A DNA stretch of 64,000 nucleotides from Rosellinia necatrix (taxonomy: Eukaryota > Ascomycota > Sordariomycetes > Xylariales > Xylariaceae): contig JAGYVD010000006.1 of assembly GCA_021209875.1 (NCBI GenBank), positions 1,116,001 through 1,180,000 on the forward strand. The letters run 5' to 3'. Each line of letters starts with the position of its first letter. Position 1 is the first letter of the stretch. Positions 23,880 through 36,377 of the stretch are shown piece after piece. The notes beneath the pieces were generated by a model. It worked only from the letters and a program-made list of their open reading frames with translations, was not told the DNA's origin and searched no databases. The position numbers and the translations under genes were made by a program.

Positions 23880-24277
23880 GATGAGGATAGTATGAGGGTG
23901 TGAGGATCTTCCTTAATTCAAACGATAACTAAAATGATAGAGTTCTTGTTTTTCTGGTGTTGTGATGTGAAATCGAATGAGAAAGATGAGAGTTCAATAA
24001 GATTAAGACATTTTAAGTTGAACTTTGGCTGCGCTATACCGCAGCCCCCTGACGGACTTCGGCTTGTAATTGTCTCACGAGCCCGAGCGAATAACGACCG
24101 GTGAATTCTAGGCACGTCGGTATTCCACCGGAAAGGGCCAGGAGGTTGCATTGTGTAGGTAGCTGTACTAGGCTCGTTCCCGCTCATCCCCTCAAACCAA
24201 GCTAAGATTTCCCCATATCAGCGTGATACATCATGTTTCGATGATCCTGCATGCAAGGAGTGAGACAGTAGTCCCAC
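23880..24277. other. Intergenic, SDR to cupin
   Basis: About 0.4 kb between two co-directional minus-strand genes. It holds the cupin promoter; nothing else is recognised. Confidence 0.4.
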
Positions 24278-25392
24278 TCAAACATGGCAGGTGAGAGTAG
24301 TTCCACCATCGACTATTAGCCCGCAGCCCGTCACGTAACTAGACCTTGGACTGCACAAAAAGATCACCACATCGGCCACCTCCTCAGCAGTGGCAATGCG
24401 GCCTAACGGCACCAGAGCGTTCACGAACGCGTCAATATCCACACCGCCAGCCTTGGCCTTCTGTATCATTGGGGTGTCAGCCCAGGAGGGGCAGACGCAA
24501 TTAACTCTAATTCCGTGGGCTGCATTGTCAAGGGCTTCGTATCAATTCGAGTTAGCTAGTTTCCTCTGAAAGCGGCGCAGCCACCCCAATGTCGATTTAT
24601 CAATGTACAGGCAGATGCATGTGGGGGAGGGGCGTCGGTCAGTATGGACTCACCCGCATTCTTAGTCAGACCAAGCACGGCATGCTTGGCGGTAGTATAC
24701 TGTACCATGGAAGGCGTCGCAACAAAGGACGATCCCGAACCTAGGATGACAATGGAGCCGCGGCTGGAACCACGACCGGAGTCCTTCGCCCCAATGACTG
24801 TAGGTTCCTGGTTCTTCATGGCTGCCGACATGCTGCGGGTCAGAAGAAACGTTCCGTCGACATGGATTTGGAGAAAGCGGCAGAACTCGGAATAGTCTGC
24901 ACTGGCTATCTCTCGCGGGGTCTCCACTCCGATCTAAGTTGGAACATGGGTCAGAGATCGCGTGTAGTAGTTGCATCAAAGGCGCGTGTATCTCGGCGGG
25001 CTTGGTTACATACCCCTGCACAGTTGATGCAATAGTCGGCTCTTCCAAATAACTGCCACATGTAGTCGACTGCATGCTGCACGGATTTTTCCTGGGATAT
25101 GTCGAGCAAGACGACATCGGCTACAAAGGTCGGTGACCTCGCCACAGCCTTACATTCTGCAGCAACCGCCCGGGCAGCTTCGATGTTCAGATCCGCGACA
25201 AGGACCCCGGCAGCGCCATCTTTTGCAAGACCAATAGCACATGCCCTCCCAATACCACTGCCTGTGAACATTCTGACTTAGCATCATGCAGTGCAACATA
25301 GGTACGTAATCAGCCGAGTATTGCGTTGATATGTCGAGTTCGGAAGTTCGCTCACCTCCTCCCGCAATGAATGCGTATCCGGTAATATCCAT
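24278..25392 (-). CDS. Short-chain dehydrogenase/reductase, classical (FabG-like)
   Basis: Four exons: 25356-25392, 25014-25261, 24654-24933 and 24278-24534, encoding about 273 residues. The 37-base first exon encodes MDITGYAFIAGG. The cofactor motif GGGSGIG is completed across intron 1. NCAG, a serine-rich stretch (ILGSGSSF) and the catalytic YTTAK follow. The protein ends in the usual GCGLIVDGG segment. Length is normal for classical SDRs. It lies beside the cupin and the PKS, which it faces head to head over about 1.26 kb. Its homologue group in salicylaldehyde-type clusters oxidises a hydroxyl of the polyketide so that aldol cyclisation can follow; that step is inferred here. Confidence 0.88.
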
Positions 25393-26651
25393 TTTTGGGT
25401 TGGGATATGGTGAGGGTGAAACTGCAGGATTCTGGGGTCAATTAACTTATAACAGGGCAAATTAGTCGATGCAGGGTTGAAGAGTTGAGAGATCGGGAGT
25501 AGACTTAGTGGCGAGAGAGCGGACTAATATAGCAATTGGCACACAAGGAGCTTCCCATAACGGCAATATTGGAGCCATTGATTGCCCAGCATAACTTATG
25601 TTTCATGAAACTAAAGTTTATAGTACCTTACAGGCCAAAATTTAAATCCGAACGCCATAATGGAGCAGCTAGTGGGTATTTTAGTGTACCCCTATCTATA
25701 TCCTACTACCGAGACTCTGAATACACTGAACACTCCTCAGTATCGCTTATACGACTAGATTGAGGATTGCTGCATGTATATCGTTTTCCTTATCTATTTA
25801 ACGCGGCTTTCATGCGGTCACTTATTCTAGAGGCAAAAGACCTCCAGGCTTATCTGAGGATCCGGGCTGCCTTCCTATGGTGCGGCGCAGTACTCGCTAA
25901 TCTGATTGGCCCTACTCTGGATATGACGGCAACATCTTCATGTAATACTGTATTAATAGAAATACGCATGTATCGTCCTCCTAGATACACCAGAGTGACA
26001 ATCGGTACATCGACGTTACAATCGTTTATGTCTACATAGTCAACAGCTTTCTTCCATCCATCACATCCTCCAGACACCCCTTGCCGTATGTCGCATATGT
26101 AAATAATCGGCTGATGGGATTCATGTAATGCAGTGGATCACGTACACCCTCATTTTCCCTTCCTGGCAGAGGTAGATCTAGAACCCTAGTTAGCGTTTAC
26201 AAGGATGCACTTGTGACCCAGCCTCCCGATATCTTCGGTGGGTTGTTACTAGGAGTGGTGTCACGGCTGAGGCTGGACCTAATCGAGAATCCCGATTCAA
26301 AATTGTCTACTTGCTGACTACGCGGGAATACATGGCCTTCGGGCCGCATAAGCTAGGCTGGTGCCGACTAGTGCATGCCTATCTTACTGACTTGATTTTA
26401 TCTATTCTCCAGGATGTGACCGCCTAGTCCTAGATGCCTCTTTTCAAACCAAGCAAGGATTCTGTGGGTACGAGGATAAGCTCTGGATGCTATACGTACG
26501 GCATATACAAAACTTGAGTCTATATCAAGTCTGTAATTTCTTATACATAGTCGAGGGCTAAGGCCATGATATTGAGTTGTGGCCTCTGTTCATAAAATTA
26601 TCAATCATCGAATTATAAATCCTGAATTTCAATACTCCATTGAAATTAAGA
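25393..26651. other. Bidirectional promoter region, SDR / HR-PKS
   Basis: 1.26 kb between the divergent SDR and PKS genes. No gene is recognised. The last about 100 bp before the PKS start is AT-rich. Confidence 0.5.
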
Positions 26652-29600
26652 ATGGCTACCATGATAGTAAACCCTACAGAGCCCCTGCTTAGGGAGCCTG
26701 AGAAATCCGGATTTACAGTTTACGAAGTTCCACATGTGAACGGGTTTCACGAAAGTGCCTCTTCTTCATCAACGACCTTTGTTGAGAAAGAAGTATGCAT
26801 TGTTGGAATGGGTTTGTTTACCCCTGACACACATGTATCGCTATTGGAGACGTCTGGCTAACGATCTTCTTCAGCATGTCGTCTCCCAGGCGGTATTTCC
26901 TCGCCGTCAGACTTATGGGACTTTCTACATAAAAAGAAATCGGCTCAGTGTACTGTCCCTGCTGACAGATACAATATTGATGGCTTCTATCATAAAGATG
27001 GGAGCCGGGCCGGCGTTATGAATGTAGATGGCGGATACTTTCTGAAGGAAGATGTTCGCCAATTCGACAACTCCTTTTTTGGCATCAACAATCTCGAGGC
27101 TTCCTATATGGACCCTCAACAACGAAAGCTACTAGAAGTAGTTTTTGAATGCTTTGAAGATGCAGGAGTAGGTAACTCAGTTCCTTAATGCTTTTAAGTC
27201 ATGTCTTCCACTCCCCAAATACAACCCCAACCCCTTTTCTGGATGTTGAAGGAATATGAGCGCTCCAGTAACAAACACGTCATGGAATATACCTAATAGC
27301 TAACTTTTCCTCATAGTCGACCTTAGAAGATGTGTCTGGGACTAACACGGCTGTATATGTCGGCAATTTCACCGTTGATTATCAGTCGATGCAGTCACGT
27401 GACCCGGATTATCTGCACAGATATGCTGCGACTGGAGGAGGAACGTCGATTATGTCTAACCGTATTAGCCATGTCTTCAATCTCCAAGGCCCAAGGTGAG
27501 CGGTCATACTCTATTGGATGCGTTAAAATAAGAGCTAACATATGCTACAAAGTCTAACTTTAGACACTGCCTGCTCATCCTCAATATACGCCCTTCATCA
27601 TGCCGTCAATGCCATTAAGAATGGGGACTGCGACGGAGCAATCGTCGCCGGTGCGAACCTGATAACGTCACCGGAACAGCACTTGGGCACAGCAAAGGGT
27701 GGCTTCCTGTCCCCTACGTCGGCTTGCCACACATTTGATTCGTCTGCCGATGGCTACGCACGTGCAGAAGGCGTCAATGCTATCTATATCAGGCGGTTAT
27801 CTTCAGCAATCGCTGACAAGAATAATATCCATGCGGTCATCCGCGGGACAGCCATCAATTCGTGAGTCGTATTCTAAACCTTGGGTCACCCACCTTGCAA
27901 CTGAGCCGGACACTAATACGCTGGCTTGCGTTAATATAGTAACGGCAAGACACCCGGTATAACACTACCTAGTGCGCCAATGCAGGAGATTGTCGTTAGG
28001 AAAGCCTATCAAAATGCCGGGCTTGATTTCGCCGATACGGACTACATCGAGTGCCATGGAACTGGCACCGCAGTCGGTGACCCTATAGAGCTAGATGCAC
28101 TAGCGAGCTGCTTTACAGCCCGAAAGGGCGAAGCACTCAAGATAGGATCAGTTCGTAACGTTCTCCATTGCCTCACTACTGTATTTCATTAACACGACAC
28201 AAGGTGAAAACAAACCTCGGCCACAGCGAAGCTGCTAGCGGGTTAACATCGATTTTAAAAGTTGCGCTTGCCTTTAAGCACGGCCTAATCCCGCCTACGT
28301 ATGGCGTAAAGAACCTAAATCCGAAACGTAAGCAATCGACTCTCTCCATGGGTTAAGCCCTATCACGTTCCCGCCCATTGCCTATACTTACAGACACGCT
28401 CTTGGATAGTGAAGCTCGAGCTGCGTAATATGAAGGTCTTGAATGAATCCGAGCCTTGGCCTCGGGCGCTTCAACGGGCTAGCATCAACTCCTTTGGATA
28501 CGGAGGTGCTAATGGCCACGTGATTCTCGAATCTGTTGACAGCTACCTGAGCGAGGCGTTGTCGGAGCCAAACGCTATAATAAACGGAAATGGGGTAAAC
28601 GGAAACGCCCATATCACCAACGGTCATAGTTACAGCAACACCTTAGTCCTTCCTTTCTCTGCGGCCTCTGCTAAGTCCCTTGAATCTCGCCGACAGCAAG
28701 TATGCGACCTGGTCCAAGGCCATACATTAGGCGGGGACGGCGGGCTAAAAGATCTGGCTCTTTCTTTAGGCAAACGAGCCGTTAATCTTCGGCTGCGCGA
28801 TTTTGTCTTAGCCACGACAGGATTGAAGCCGTCATTGATTGAGGCGGTTGATAGTGACAAAGCACAGTCAGGCGCGCAGCCGTTGCCGTTCGCCTTCGTC
28901 TTTACAGGCCAAGGTGCGCAGTACGCGGGAATGGCGAAAGAGCTCCTCGAGCATAACCAAGCCTTCGTCGCTAGTATAAGGGAACTTGATCGGTTCTTGC
29001 AAGCCTTGCCCCCCAAGTATGCGCCAGATTGGACGCTGGAACAGGCCATACTCGACCCGCCCGAGACGAGCAAGGTGAACGACGTGACTCGCAGCCAGCC
29101 ACTCTGCACCGCTATTCAAATCGCTCTCGTCCAGCTATTGCGTAGTTGGGGCATCCGCCCGACGGCGGTGATTGGTCATTCATCCGGCGAGATCGCCGCC
29201 GCATATGCGGCCGGTCTACTCACGGAGGCGCAAGCCATGCTGGCAGCATATTTCCGCGGGTTTGTCGTTGGACAGCTGCAGTCTAAGGGTGCCATGATGG
29301 CAGCCGGCGTTACCGTCGCAGACGCAAACGACTTGATCCGGGATCTTGGATTGAATCATGTACGCGTTGCCTGTGTTAATGCCCCCGAAAGCGTCACCCT
29401 GAGCGGCTCTGTCCAGAACATCCAAGCACTGAAGGCCGAGTTGGACAAGCAAAGCAAGTTCGCTCGTGAACTACACACAGGTGGCCGAGCTTACCACTCA
29501 CACATGATGGCTGAAGTGGGTAACCTATACGAGCAATTGGTTGCACCATATTTTAAAAGTAGTAAGGTCAATGGCGTGGACAAGACGGCATCGGGAACTC

Positions 29601-32600
29601 CATGCACAATGTATTCCACCGTCGGTCATTCACCCGAAACCCTTCATCTAGAGATTGTCAGCAGCCTTACCAACATGGCCTCTTACTTCCGACAGAATCT
29701 TGAACAGCCCGTACAGTTCAGCGCCGTTCTATCGAAGATGGTCGCCAATAATAAGTTTCATTTAGTCGAGATAGGGCCCCATTCAGCCCTTAAAGGCCCC
29801 GTGCAGAAGATTCGAACTGCCGCGAAACGCGATAAGGATTCTATTCCTTACTCTTCTACATTAGTTCGAAAGGAAGATGCAGATCTATGCCTGAAGAAAT
29901 TGGCGGGAACACTCTTCGCTCATGGGCATAGCATCGACTGGGAAGCCGTCAATGGTCTCTCACGCGCATCAGTTAGACGTCATGGTGCAGTAGAACTGCC
30001 ACCGTACCCCTGGGATTACTCGAAGCCGCTGCCATGGCACGAGCCACGGGCGAGTGTGGATATCCGCAACCGTCGGCACATGCGCCATGAGCTCCTGGGA
30101 ACTCAGACGGCAGCCGGTAACGGCATTGACTGGAGCTGGCGCAACATCGTGCGGCTTTCCGAGATGCCCTGGCTGAAAGACCACAAGCTCGATCAACAAG
30201 TCGTGCTTCCCGGGTCGGCCTACATAGCAATAGCGATCGAGGCCCTCACGCAAGTTTTGGATCTCAAGGATAAGCTGATCACGGCGGGCGACGCAATGGC
30301 TTTTGAGAGTCGAAGTGTCAACATCAGCGCACCATTTATAGTGCGCGACGATAATGACGCCGAATCTGAGCACACGGAACTACACACGACCATGTGCCAG
30401 CGCAAGATCTCGACAGCAAATTCGTCGACCGATTGGTTTGAGTATACCGTTTCGTCGTGGGCCTCTGGTCACACTACCCTTCATTGCACAGGTAGCATTC
30501 GCGTAGTGGAGCCTAAGCCAGCAGGGTCAAGAACAGAGGGGGGCGTCTTGATCCCAGGAGAAGGCTACGAAGCCTGGTCGATGGGCCGCTGGTACGAGAA
30601 GTCAAGGGAAGAAGGGCTCAATTTTGGACCGCACTTCCAATCATTGACGAGCTTGCATACAGATGGGAACCGGGAGTGTGCCGATGCCATGGCGACGACA
30701 CAGCTACGGCCACCCTATGCGAAGTCCGAGGGAATGTACTACGCCGTTCATCCCATCACACTCGATGCCTGTTTCCAAGCCGCCATCATGGGTGGCACCG
30801 CTGGAAATATCAGCACACTCCGGGCATTCGTCCCCGTTTTCATAGCCGAGTGCCGTGTCGACATACCAGCTCGAGCGATTGAAGCAGACCTAGTCGATGA
30901 TTGTAAGATACACACTCACGTAGTGAAGACCGGCTTCTCCACGCGCAAGGTGGACTGCACACTCCGGCTTCCTGATGGCGTACCGGCCATTGATGTGAAG
31001 GGGCTTCGCATGTCGCTGTACACTGGAAAGGCCCAATCACAGCAACCTGCCGGTGCCAGTCCCAACAGCCTATTCCTCCAGCGGCACCCTTGTCTCGACA
31101 TTGTTTGGAAGCCTGACGTCTCTCGGTTGGCCACTACGGATCCCGCAACCAAGGTTGCATTAGGAGAGTATATCAAGGGATTCGCGACCGGGAAGTCCGT
31201 TGACATGCAGGACAGTGCACGTCTAGTTTCCCTAGGTGCCGTCTTGGATCTAGTAGGCCATGGCAACCCTCGTATGCGCGTTTTGGAACTCGGGCAGGGC
31301 TGCCAATGCATATCGCAGCAGTGTCTGCCGGTTTTGGGTGAAGACACGGCATTTCCGCGCTGCCGGGCGTGGCTGCAAGGTCACCTGAGCGACGGAGATG
31401 ATATTGAAATCGTTCTTGATGAAACCGAGGAGGAGACTGTTCAGCCATTTGATGTGATTATAGTTCACCATGTGAGTCCCCCCTCAAAGATTGCATCTCC
31501 GAGGTTAGGTTACAACGTTCCCATTGGTTGGGAGCGCGGTGATCCGGTTGGACTATTGATGAGAGAATGTAACTGACAAATTGATATAGCTTTCCACGGT
31601 GCAGAAAGTTTGGGGCCAAGCATCAGAGAAGCTTGCGCCGCTCATCTCTGAGCAAGGGATCATCATGACCCGAAAAACGGACGATGCTTCGAACAACCTC
31701 AAATCCGTAGGTTTCTCAACGCTAGACATCCCGGGAGATATGTTGCTAGCAGTTCGGAACCGCGAACCATCGTCGGTAGTGAAAGGCAAAGATATCATGA
31801 TCCTTGTAAGTTGACACTGATGATAAACCCCTCGACCTATTCTTCAAGCGCCCTATCAAACAGCTTGGTGCGAAACCCCGAAGTTAACATGGTAACTTTT
31901 AGAAACCGGAAAGTCCATCGCCTACCCTACAAGCTTTCACAAGCTCGTTAGAAACTTTCTTGCAGAAAGAAGCTGGCGCGTCAACAATACGCACAGCAGT
32001 GCTATCAGACTTCGACGAGGCAGAGGTGTCAGACCGAGTCCTATGCGTATCTCTTCTGGAGATGGAGTCTGAGCTCCTCGCAACTATTAGCCCAGAAGAT
32101 ATGAACCGCCTTCGCCGCGTGACGGACGTCGTTACCAGCTTGGTCTGGCTCACGGGGGCGAACATGCTGGCGGACCCAAAACCCGACCTCTCGCTATCAA
32201 GCGGCTTATCGCGAGCGTTGATGCTAGAACAGCCTTCATTGCGCTTCACGGTCGCTGACATTGGAGCAGCCGAGCTCACCAACCCTGATGTGGTATTGTC
32301 GACGTGCGAGAATGTCCTGAGAACGCTAGAGACAGGAGACCATGCTACAGTAGATACGGAATTCGTACAACTGGGCCCCTTGCTTCACATCAGTCGCTTC
32401 TATCCCGATCTGGAGATCAACTCGCTGTTCAGGCAACGGCTCACCCAGGAGTCTGAGCCAATGGAAATGAAGCGCCTAGGAGAGGTTGGCCCCGCTAGGC
32501 TGTCTATCGGCCAGGTCGGCATGACGGACACGATGCACTTCCAGCAGATTTGCGAGGCAGGAAAGGGCGCCGGGGCGGAGCAGCCGCCAGCCGGGTTCGT

Positions 32601-34896
32601 AGACGTTGATCTCAAGGCCATCAGCCTGAACGCCAAGGACATCTACACGATGAGCGGACGCGTGGAGACGCAGACGGCGACGACAGCGCTCGACTTCAGT
32701 GGTGTGGTCTCGGCCGTCGGCCCGGACGTGACCCATCTGAAGCCCGGGGACCGCGTGGCAGGGCTGGCGCCGAACTACTTCGGCACGACGGAGCGCGTCC
32801 CCGTCGCCGCGGTGCACAAGATGCTCCCCGGCGAAGAGTTCGCTGTGCTCCCCACCCTCCTGACCGTCTACAGCACGGCGCTGTTCGCCCTGCGCGACCG
32901 CGCCCGCCTGCGCGCCGGTGAATCCGTCTTGATCCACGCCGGCGCCGGCGCCTTCGGGCTCGCCGCCATTGCCATGGCCCGCCACATGGGGCTCACCGTG
33001 TACACCACCGTCGGCTCGCAGTCAAAGCGCCAGTACCTCATCGACGAGGAGGGCATACCGGACGCGCACATATTTAACTCGCGCAACGCCTCCTTCGTCG
33101 ACGGTATCCTTGCCGTTACCCAGGGCCGCGGTGTCGATGTCGTCATCAACTCGCTTGTTGGTGATTTGATGCACGCCTCCTGGTCTTGTATTGCTCCATT
33201 CGGCCGCTTCGTCGAGATTGGGAAGCGTGAGCTAGTCGATGCCGGAAAGCTGGACATGCATGTGTTCCTGAAAAACGCTACCTTTACCGCGTTTGATCTG
33301 TCTGAGTTCTTCTACGCCGAGGACCCCTATTACCAGAACATATTCTATGGGTGAGTAACCACGCCGTCTCACAAGTCTCGTGAAGGCAATAGTGACTGAG
33401 TAACTAACGATTGTTTTTCATGTCGGTAGCCTCATCGCTGAGGTCATAGTTCTATACCGTGAGGGCAAGATCAAGCCGCCACCGATCGCGACTTTTGATA
33501 TTGCGGATATCGCTCAAGCGTACCGTTATTTCAATAACAAGGATCGTATTGGAAAAGTGGTGGTGTCGATGGAAAACCCACTGAGCCGTGTCCCGGTACG
33601 TATTCTCGACGAGTTATAAAATTCCATCCCGTAAAATGCAGTCACAGGAGCAGTAATTAACATCCCGGTGTGCTTCAATAGGTCGCGCCCGCACGATATA
33701 GGACTGTCTTCGACTCCCAGAAGACATATCTTCTCATAGGCTGCCTCGGTGGTCTTGGCCGCAGTCTGAGCCGCTGGATGATGTCACGAGGCGCCCGCAA
33801 ATTTGTCTTCACCGGCCGTTCGGGCTGTGACAAGCCTATGGCCCAGCAATTAGTGACCCGCTTACGGGATGGAGGAGCGACTGTATCAGTCGTGCGGGGT
33901 GACGTGTCGGATATCGACCACGTCCATGAAGCTGTAGCAGCATGCGAGGCCCTGGGCCCTATTGGAGGTGTTGTGCAAGCGGCTATGGGCCTCAGGGAAG
34001 GCTTGTTCACAACTATGCCTAATAGTGCCTGGCACACGGCCATCCAACCTAAATGGAAGGGTTCGTGGAACCTTCATAATGCCTTGGAAGGTCACGATGC
34101 CGCACTCGACTTCTTCCTTCTTACCTCATCATTGTCGGGAAGCTGCGGAACCGCAACTGAAAGCAACTACTGCACTGCGAACGGCTTCCTCGACGCCTTT
34201 GCTCACTGGCGGCACGCCCAAGGGAAACCCGCTATATCCTTAGGTTTGGGGATGATCTCAGAAGTCGGCTACTTGCACGAGAATCCCGATATCGAGGCGC
34301 TGCTGCTCCGCAAGGGCATCCAGCCGCTAAACGAAGATGAGCTCCTGCAGGTGATTGACTTCGGTCTGACCCCCCCGGCTGGATCCCACGCCCATATCCT
34401 GACGGGCCTGGAAGCGCTCGCCATTCGCAAGTTGATGGAGAAGGGCTTCGATGTGAATAACGGCATCATGGAGGACCCGCGCACGTCGCTGCTGGCGGCC
34501 TCCCTCCTGGCCGAGCAGGAGAGCAAGGATGGGGCGAACCAAGGAGCTGGGCTGAGCCAGCTCGCGGCCGCTGCCGAGTGGGTGAGAGACGTCCCTCCGG
34601 CGGCGCAGGCTATGTTCGCAGCCGAGGTCAGCGCGCCGTCGATGGTGGACGCTATCTCGCGCCTTGCCAAGAAGCGCTTCAGCAACCTCATCCTGATGCC
34701 CGCTGACCAGATCGACGAGCGGCAGCCCCTCCCTACATTCGGCGTCGATAGCATGCTCGCTGCCGAGTTCCGCACCTGGTTCTGGAATACCTTCAAGGTG
34801 GACGTGCCTTACCTTGATATTGTCAGCCCACAGAAGAGCCTCGTGCACTTGGCCGAGCTGGTGGGCGAAAAATTGGTTGCGAGCTGGGCCGAGTAG
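26652..34896 (+). CDS. Highly reducing type I polyketide synthase (KS-AT-DH-psiMT-ER-KR-ACP)
   Basis: Eleven exons: 26652-26811, 26875-27167, 27317-27495, 27553-27861, 27940-28150, 28204-28327, 28410-31471, 31590-31805, 31903-33350, 33430-33595 and 33682-34896. All join in frame to about 2460 residues. Domains: KS with C218 (DTACSSS), H353 and H391; AT about 587-905 with S683 in GHSSG; DH about 980-1290 with H1017 and D1211; a reduced methyltransferase region about 1290-1560 whose SAM motif is degraded (ELGQGCQ); ER about 1714-2045 with AGAGAFG; KR from about 2070 with Y2219; ACP with S2413 in GVDSM. There is no thioesterase or reductase release domain. It builds a reduced acyl chain from malonyl-CoA. 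With the neighbouring SDRs and cupin it fits salicylaldehyde-type PKSs (sordarial, pyriculol, flavoglaucin, trichoxide). C-methylation is not expected. Confidence 0.96.
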
Positions 34897-35447
34897 ATAA
34901 CGGCGGGGTGGTTAGATTACAAGAAGAAAAGAAAATATATATAGACATTTCCAATTTCATGGTTACTGTTGTCGCTCATCTCCAACCAACAAACAGTTGG
35001 TATGTAGTACAGCAGATGGGAAACTAAAAGTCATCATCTATGCCATTAAGATAACCCCTATCTAGGCTTTGTCCCTTCCTGGTCCCCTCGTCTTTCTGCA
35101 AAGCTTAGAAATATTGCCTAGCAATCAATCTGCCACGCGATATGGGTAACATAATGTAGGTGAAGTAGGCACTTGTTCAGCACACCAACTATAATCTATC
35201 GCAGACAGACTTCCTTCACTATAAACCTTCTTCCAAGCTAATTCTGACACTCATATACTTTGCATATCAGCGTATCCCCTTTCAAGACCTCCGCTAACAA
35301 TGACCGCCATCCCACGATATTGAGAAACACACAACCCGAGCTGTAGGAACTTGCTTTTTCCAAAGTTCGTTCACACGCGGGATACAATGTACGGCACTAC
35401 AGCGCGACGCGGGGGAAAGGCCCTGAGTGTGAGAGTCCGTGAAATTC
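34897..35447. other. Intergenic, PKS to AA9
   Basis: Shared 3' flank of the converging PKS and AA9 genes. An AT-rich run just after the PKS stop (aaaatatatatag near 34933) may serve in 3' end formation. No gene is seen. Confidence 0.4.
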
Positions 35448-36377
35448 CTACAGATTCAATAGGCTCGGTCTAGGTCGTCTGGCCATGAGCGCAGAGGCGG
35501 CTGCGCTCGGTACCGCCGTAACATGAGGGGCAGCGACAGGCGTTGTCGCGGTCCCTATGTAGGTTGCACCGGGCCCTGTCGGGAGCGGATGACTGAGTGG
35601 CGGAATCGTCCCGGCTTTTACGCCGCTCATGACCGCCGGGCCCGGGATCTTATACGTGGACAGGCCTTCGTAGATGTCCAAGTGCACGCTTGGCTCGTCG
35701 GGGTCGTAGAGCTTCTTCCCCGGCACCCCGCTCGGCAGGATCGTGCCATTGCCTACGATGCGGATGTTGAGGCACTGCGGGTAGTTCTGCGCACCGATTT
35801 CGTTGCTCGCGTTGTGCAAGGATATGATCTCGGTGCGCAGCACATAGTACCCCGGCTTCACCCGTTCAGGAATCTCGACGATCCAGGAATTGTTGTTTGC
35901 GATGAGCAGATCTGTCGCCCACAGCCCGCCTGGGCCCGCTGTTATGTTAGCCCCGTCAAGCAGCCCCAGCTCGCTGATCTTGAAGAAGCGGAGGTCGTTC
36001 TTGTCGACGCTCTCGCAGGGTTGGTTTTCACCGCACGACGCAAGATAATCCACCACAGGGCCTTTATGGGACATCGGCCATCCGTTCCACTGTACATGGA
36101 TCCGGTCGCCGGCGGCCACGAGCGCGTGGGCGTTGGCATTGCGGGAACCCCGGTGGCATATAATCTCTTCGGTCGTGAAACCCGTCTGGTTCACATAACC
36201 TTGGTCGAAGGCCGTGGTTGACCAACCAACCCCCAGAGGATTGGCATCTGGCGCGGTCGGACGAAAGCCATCATACATTAATCTGTCGATATTGATATAA
36301 GACACATAGCTGTGAGCTGCACTGAGAGACGCGCCGTATGTCAAGGCGAACAGGCCCAGGAAATGATTCGTCTGCAT
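35448..36377 (-). CDS. Lytic polysaccharide monooxygenase, AA9 family
   Basis: Single-exon gene of 309 residues. A signal peptide ends in SAA, so the mature protein would begin with H22 (HSYVSYINI), the obligatory N-terminal copper-brace histidine. The second brace histidine is H104 in SHKGPV. The axial tyrosine is Y199 in QNYPQCLNI, with Q197 beside it. Six cysteines fit the AA9 disulfide pattern. The last about 60 residues are a Pro/Ala/Thr-rich tail without a CBM1. The enzyme is secreted and oxidatively cleaves cellulose or related glucans using copper and H2O2 or O2. It is unrelated in function to the PKS cluster and probably marks its right border. Confidence 0.93.
   Translation of the reverse strand: MQTNHFLGLFALTYGASLSAAHSYVSYINIDRLMYDGFRPTAPDANPLGVGWSTTAFDQGYVNQTGFTTEEIICHRGSRNANAHALVAAGDRIHVQWNGWPMSHKGPVVDYLASCGENQPCESVDKNDLRFFKISELGLLDGANITAGPGGLWATDLLIANNNSWIVEIPERVKPGYYVLRTEIISLHNASNEIGAQNYPQCLNIRIVGNGTILPSGVPGKKLYDPDEPSVHLDIYEGLSTYKIPGPAVMSGVKAGTIPPLSHPLPTGPGATYIGTATTPVAAPHVTAVPSAAASALMARRPRPSLLNL

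Noticed and set aside
28388..34848. Long antisense frames over the PKS (for example 32476-32985 and 34269-34848, minus)
   Set aside because: These are shadows of strongly biased coding sequence on the plus strand; no family resemblance.
35523..36221. 232-codon plus-strand frame opposite the AA9 gene
   Set aside because: Shadow of the AA9 coding strand, whose copper-site residues are all present.
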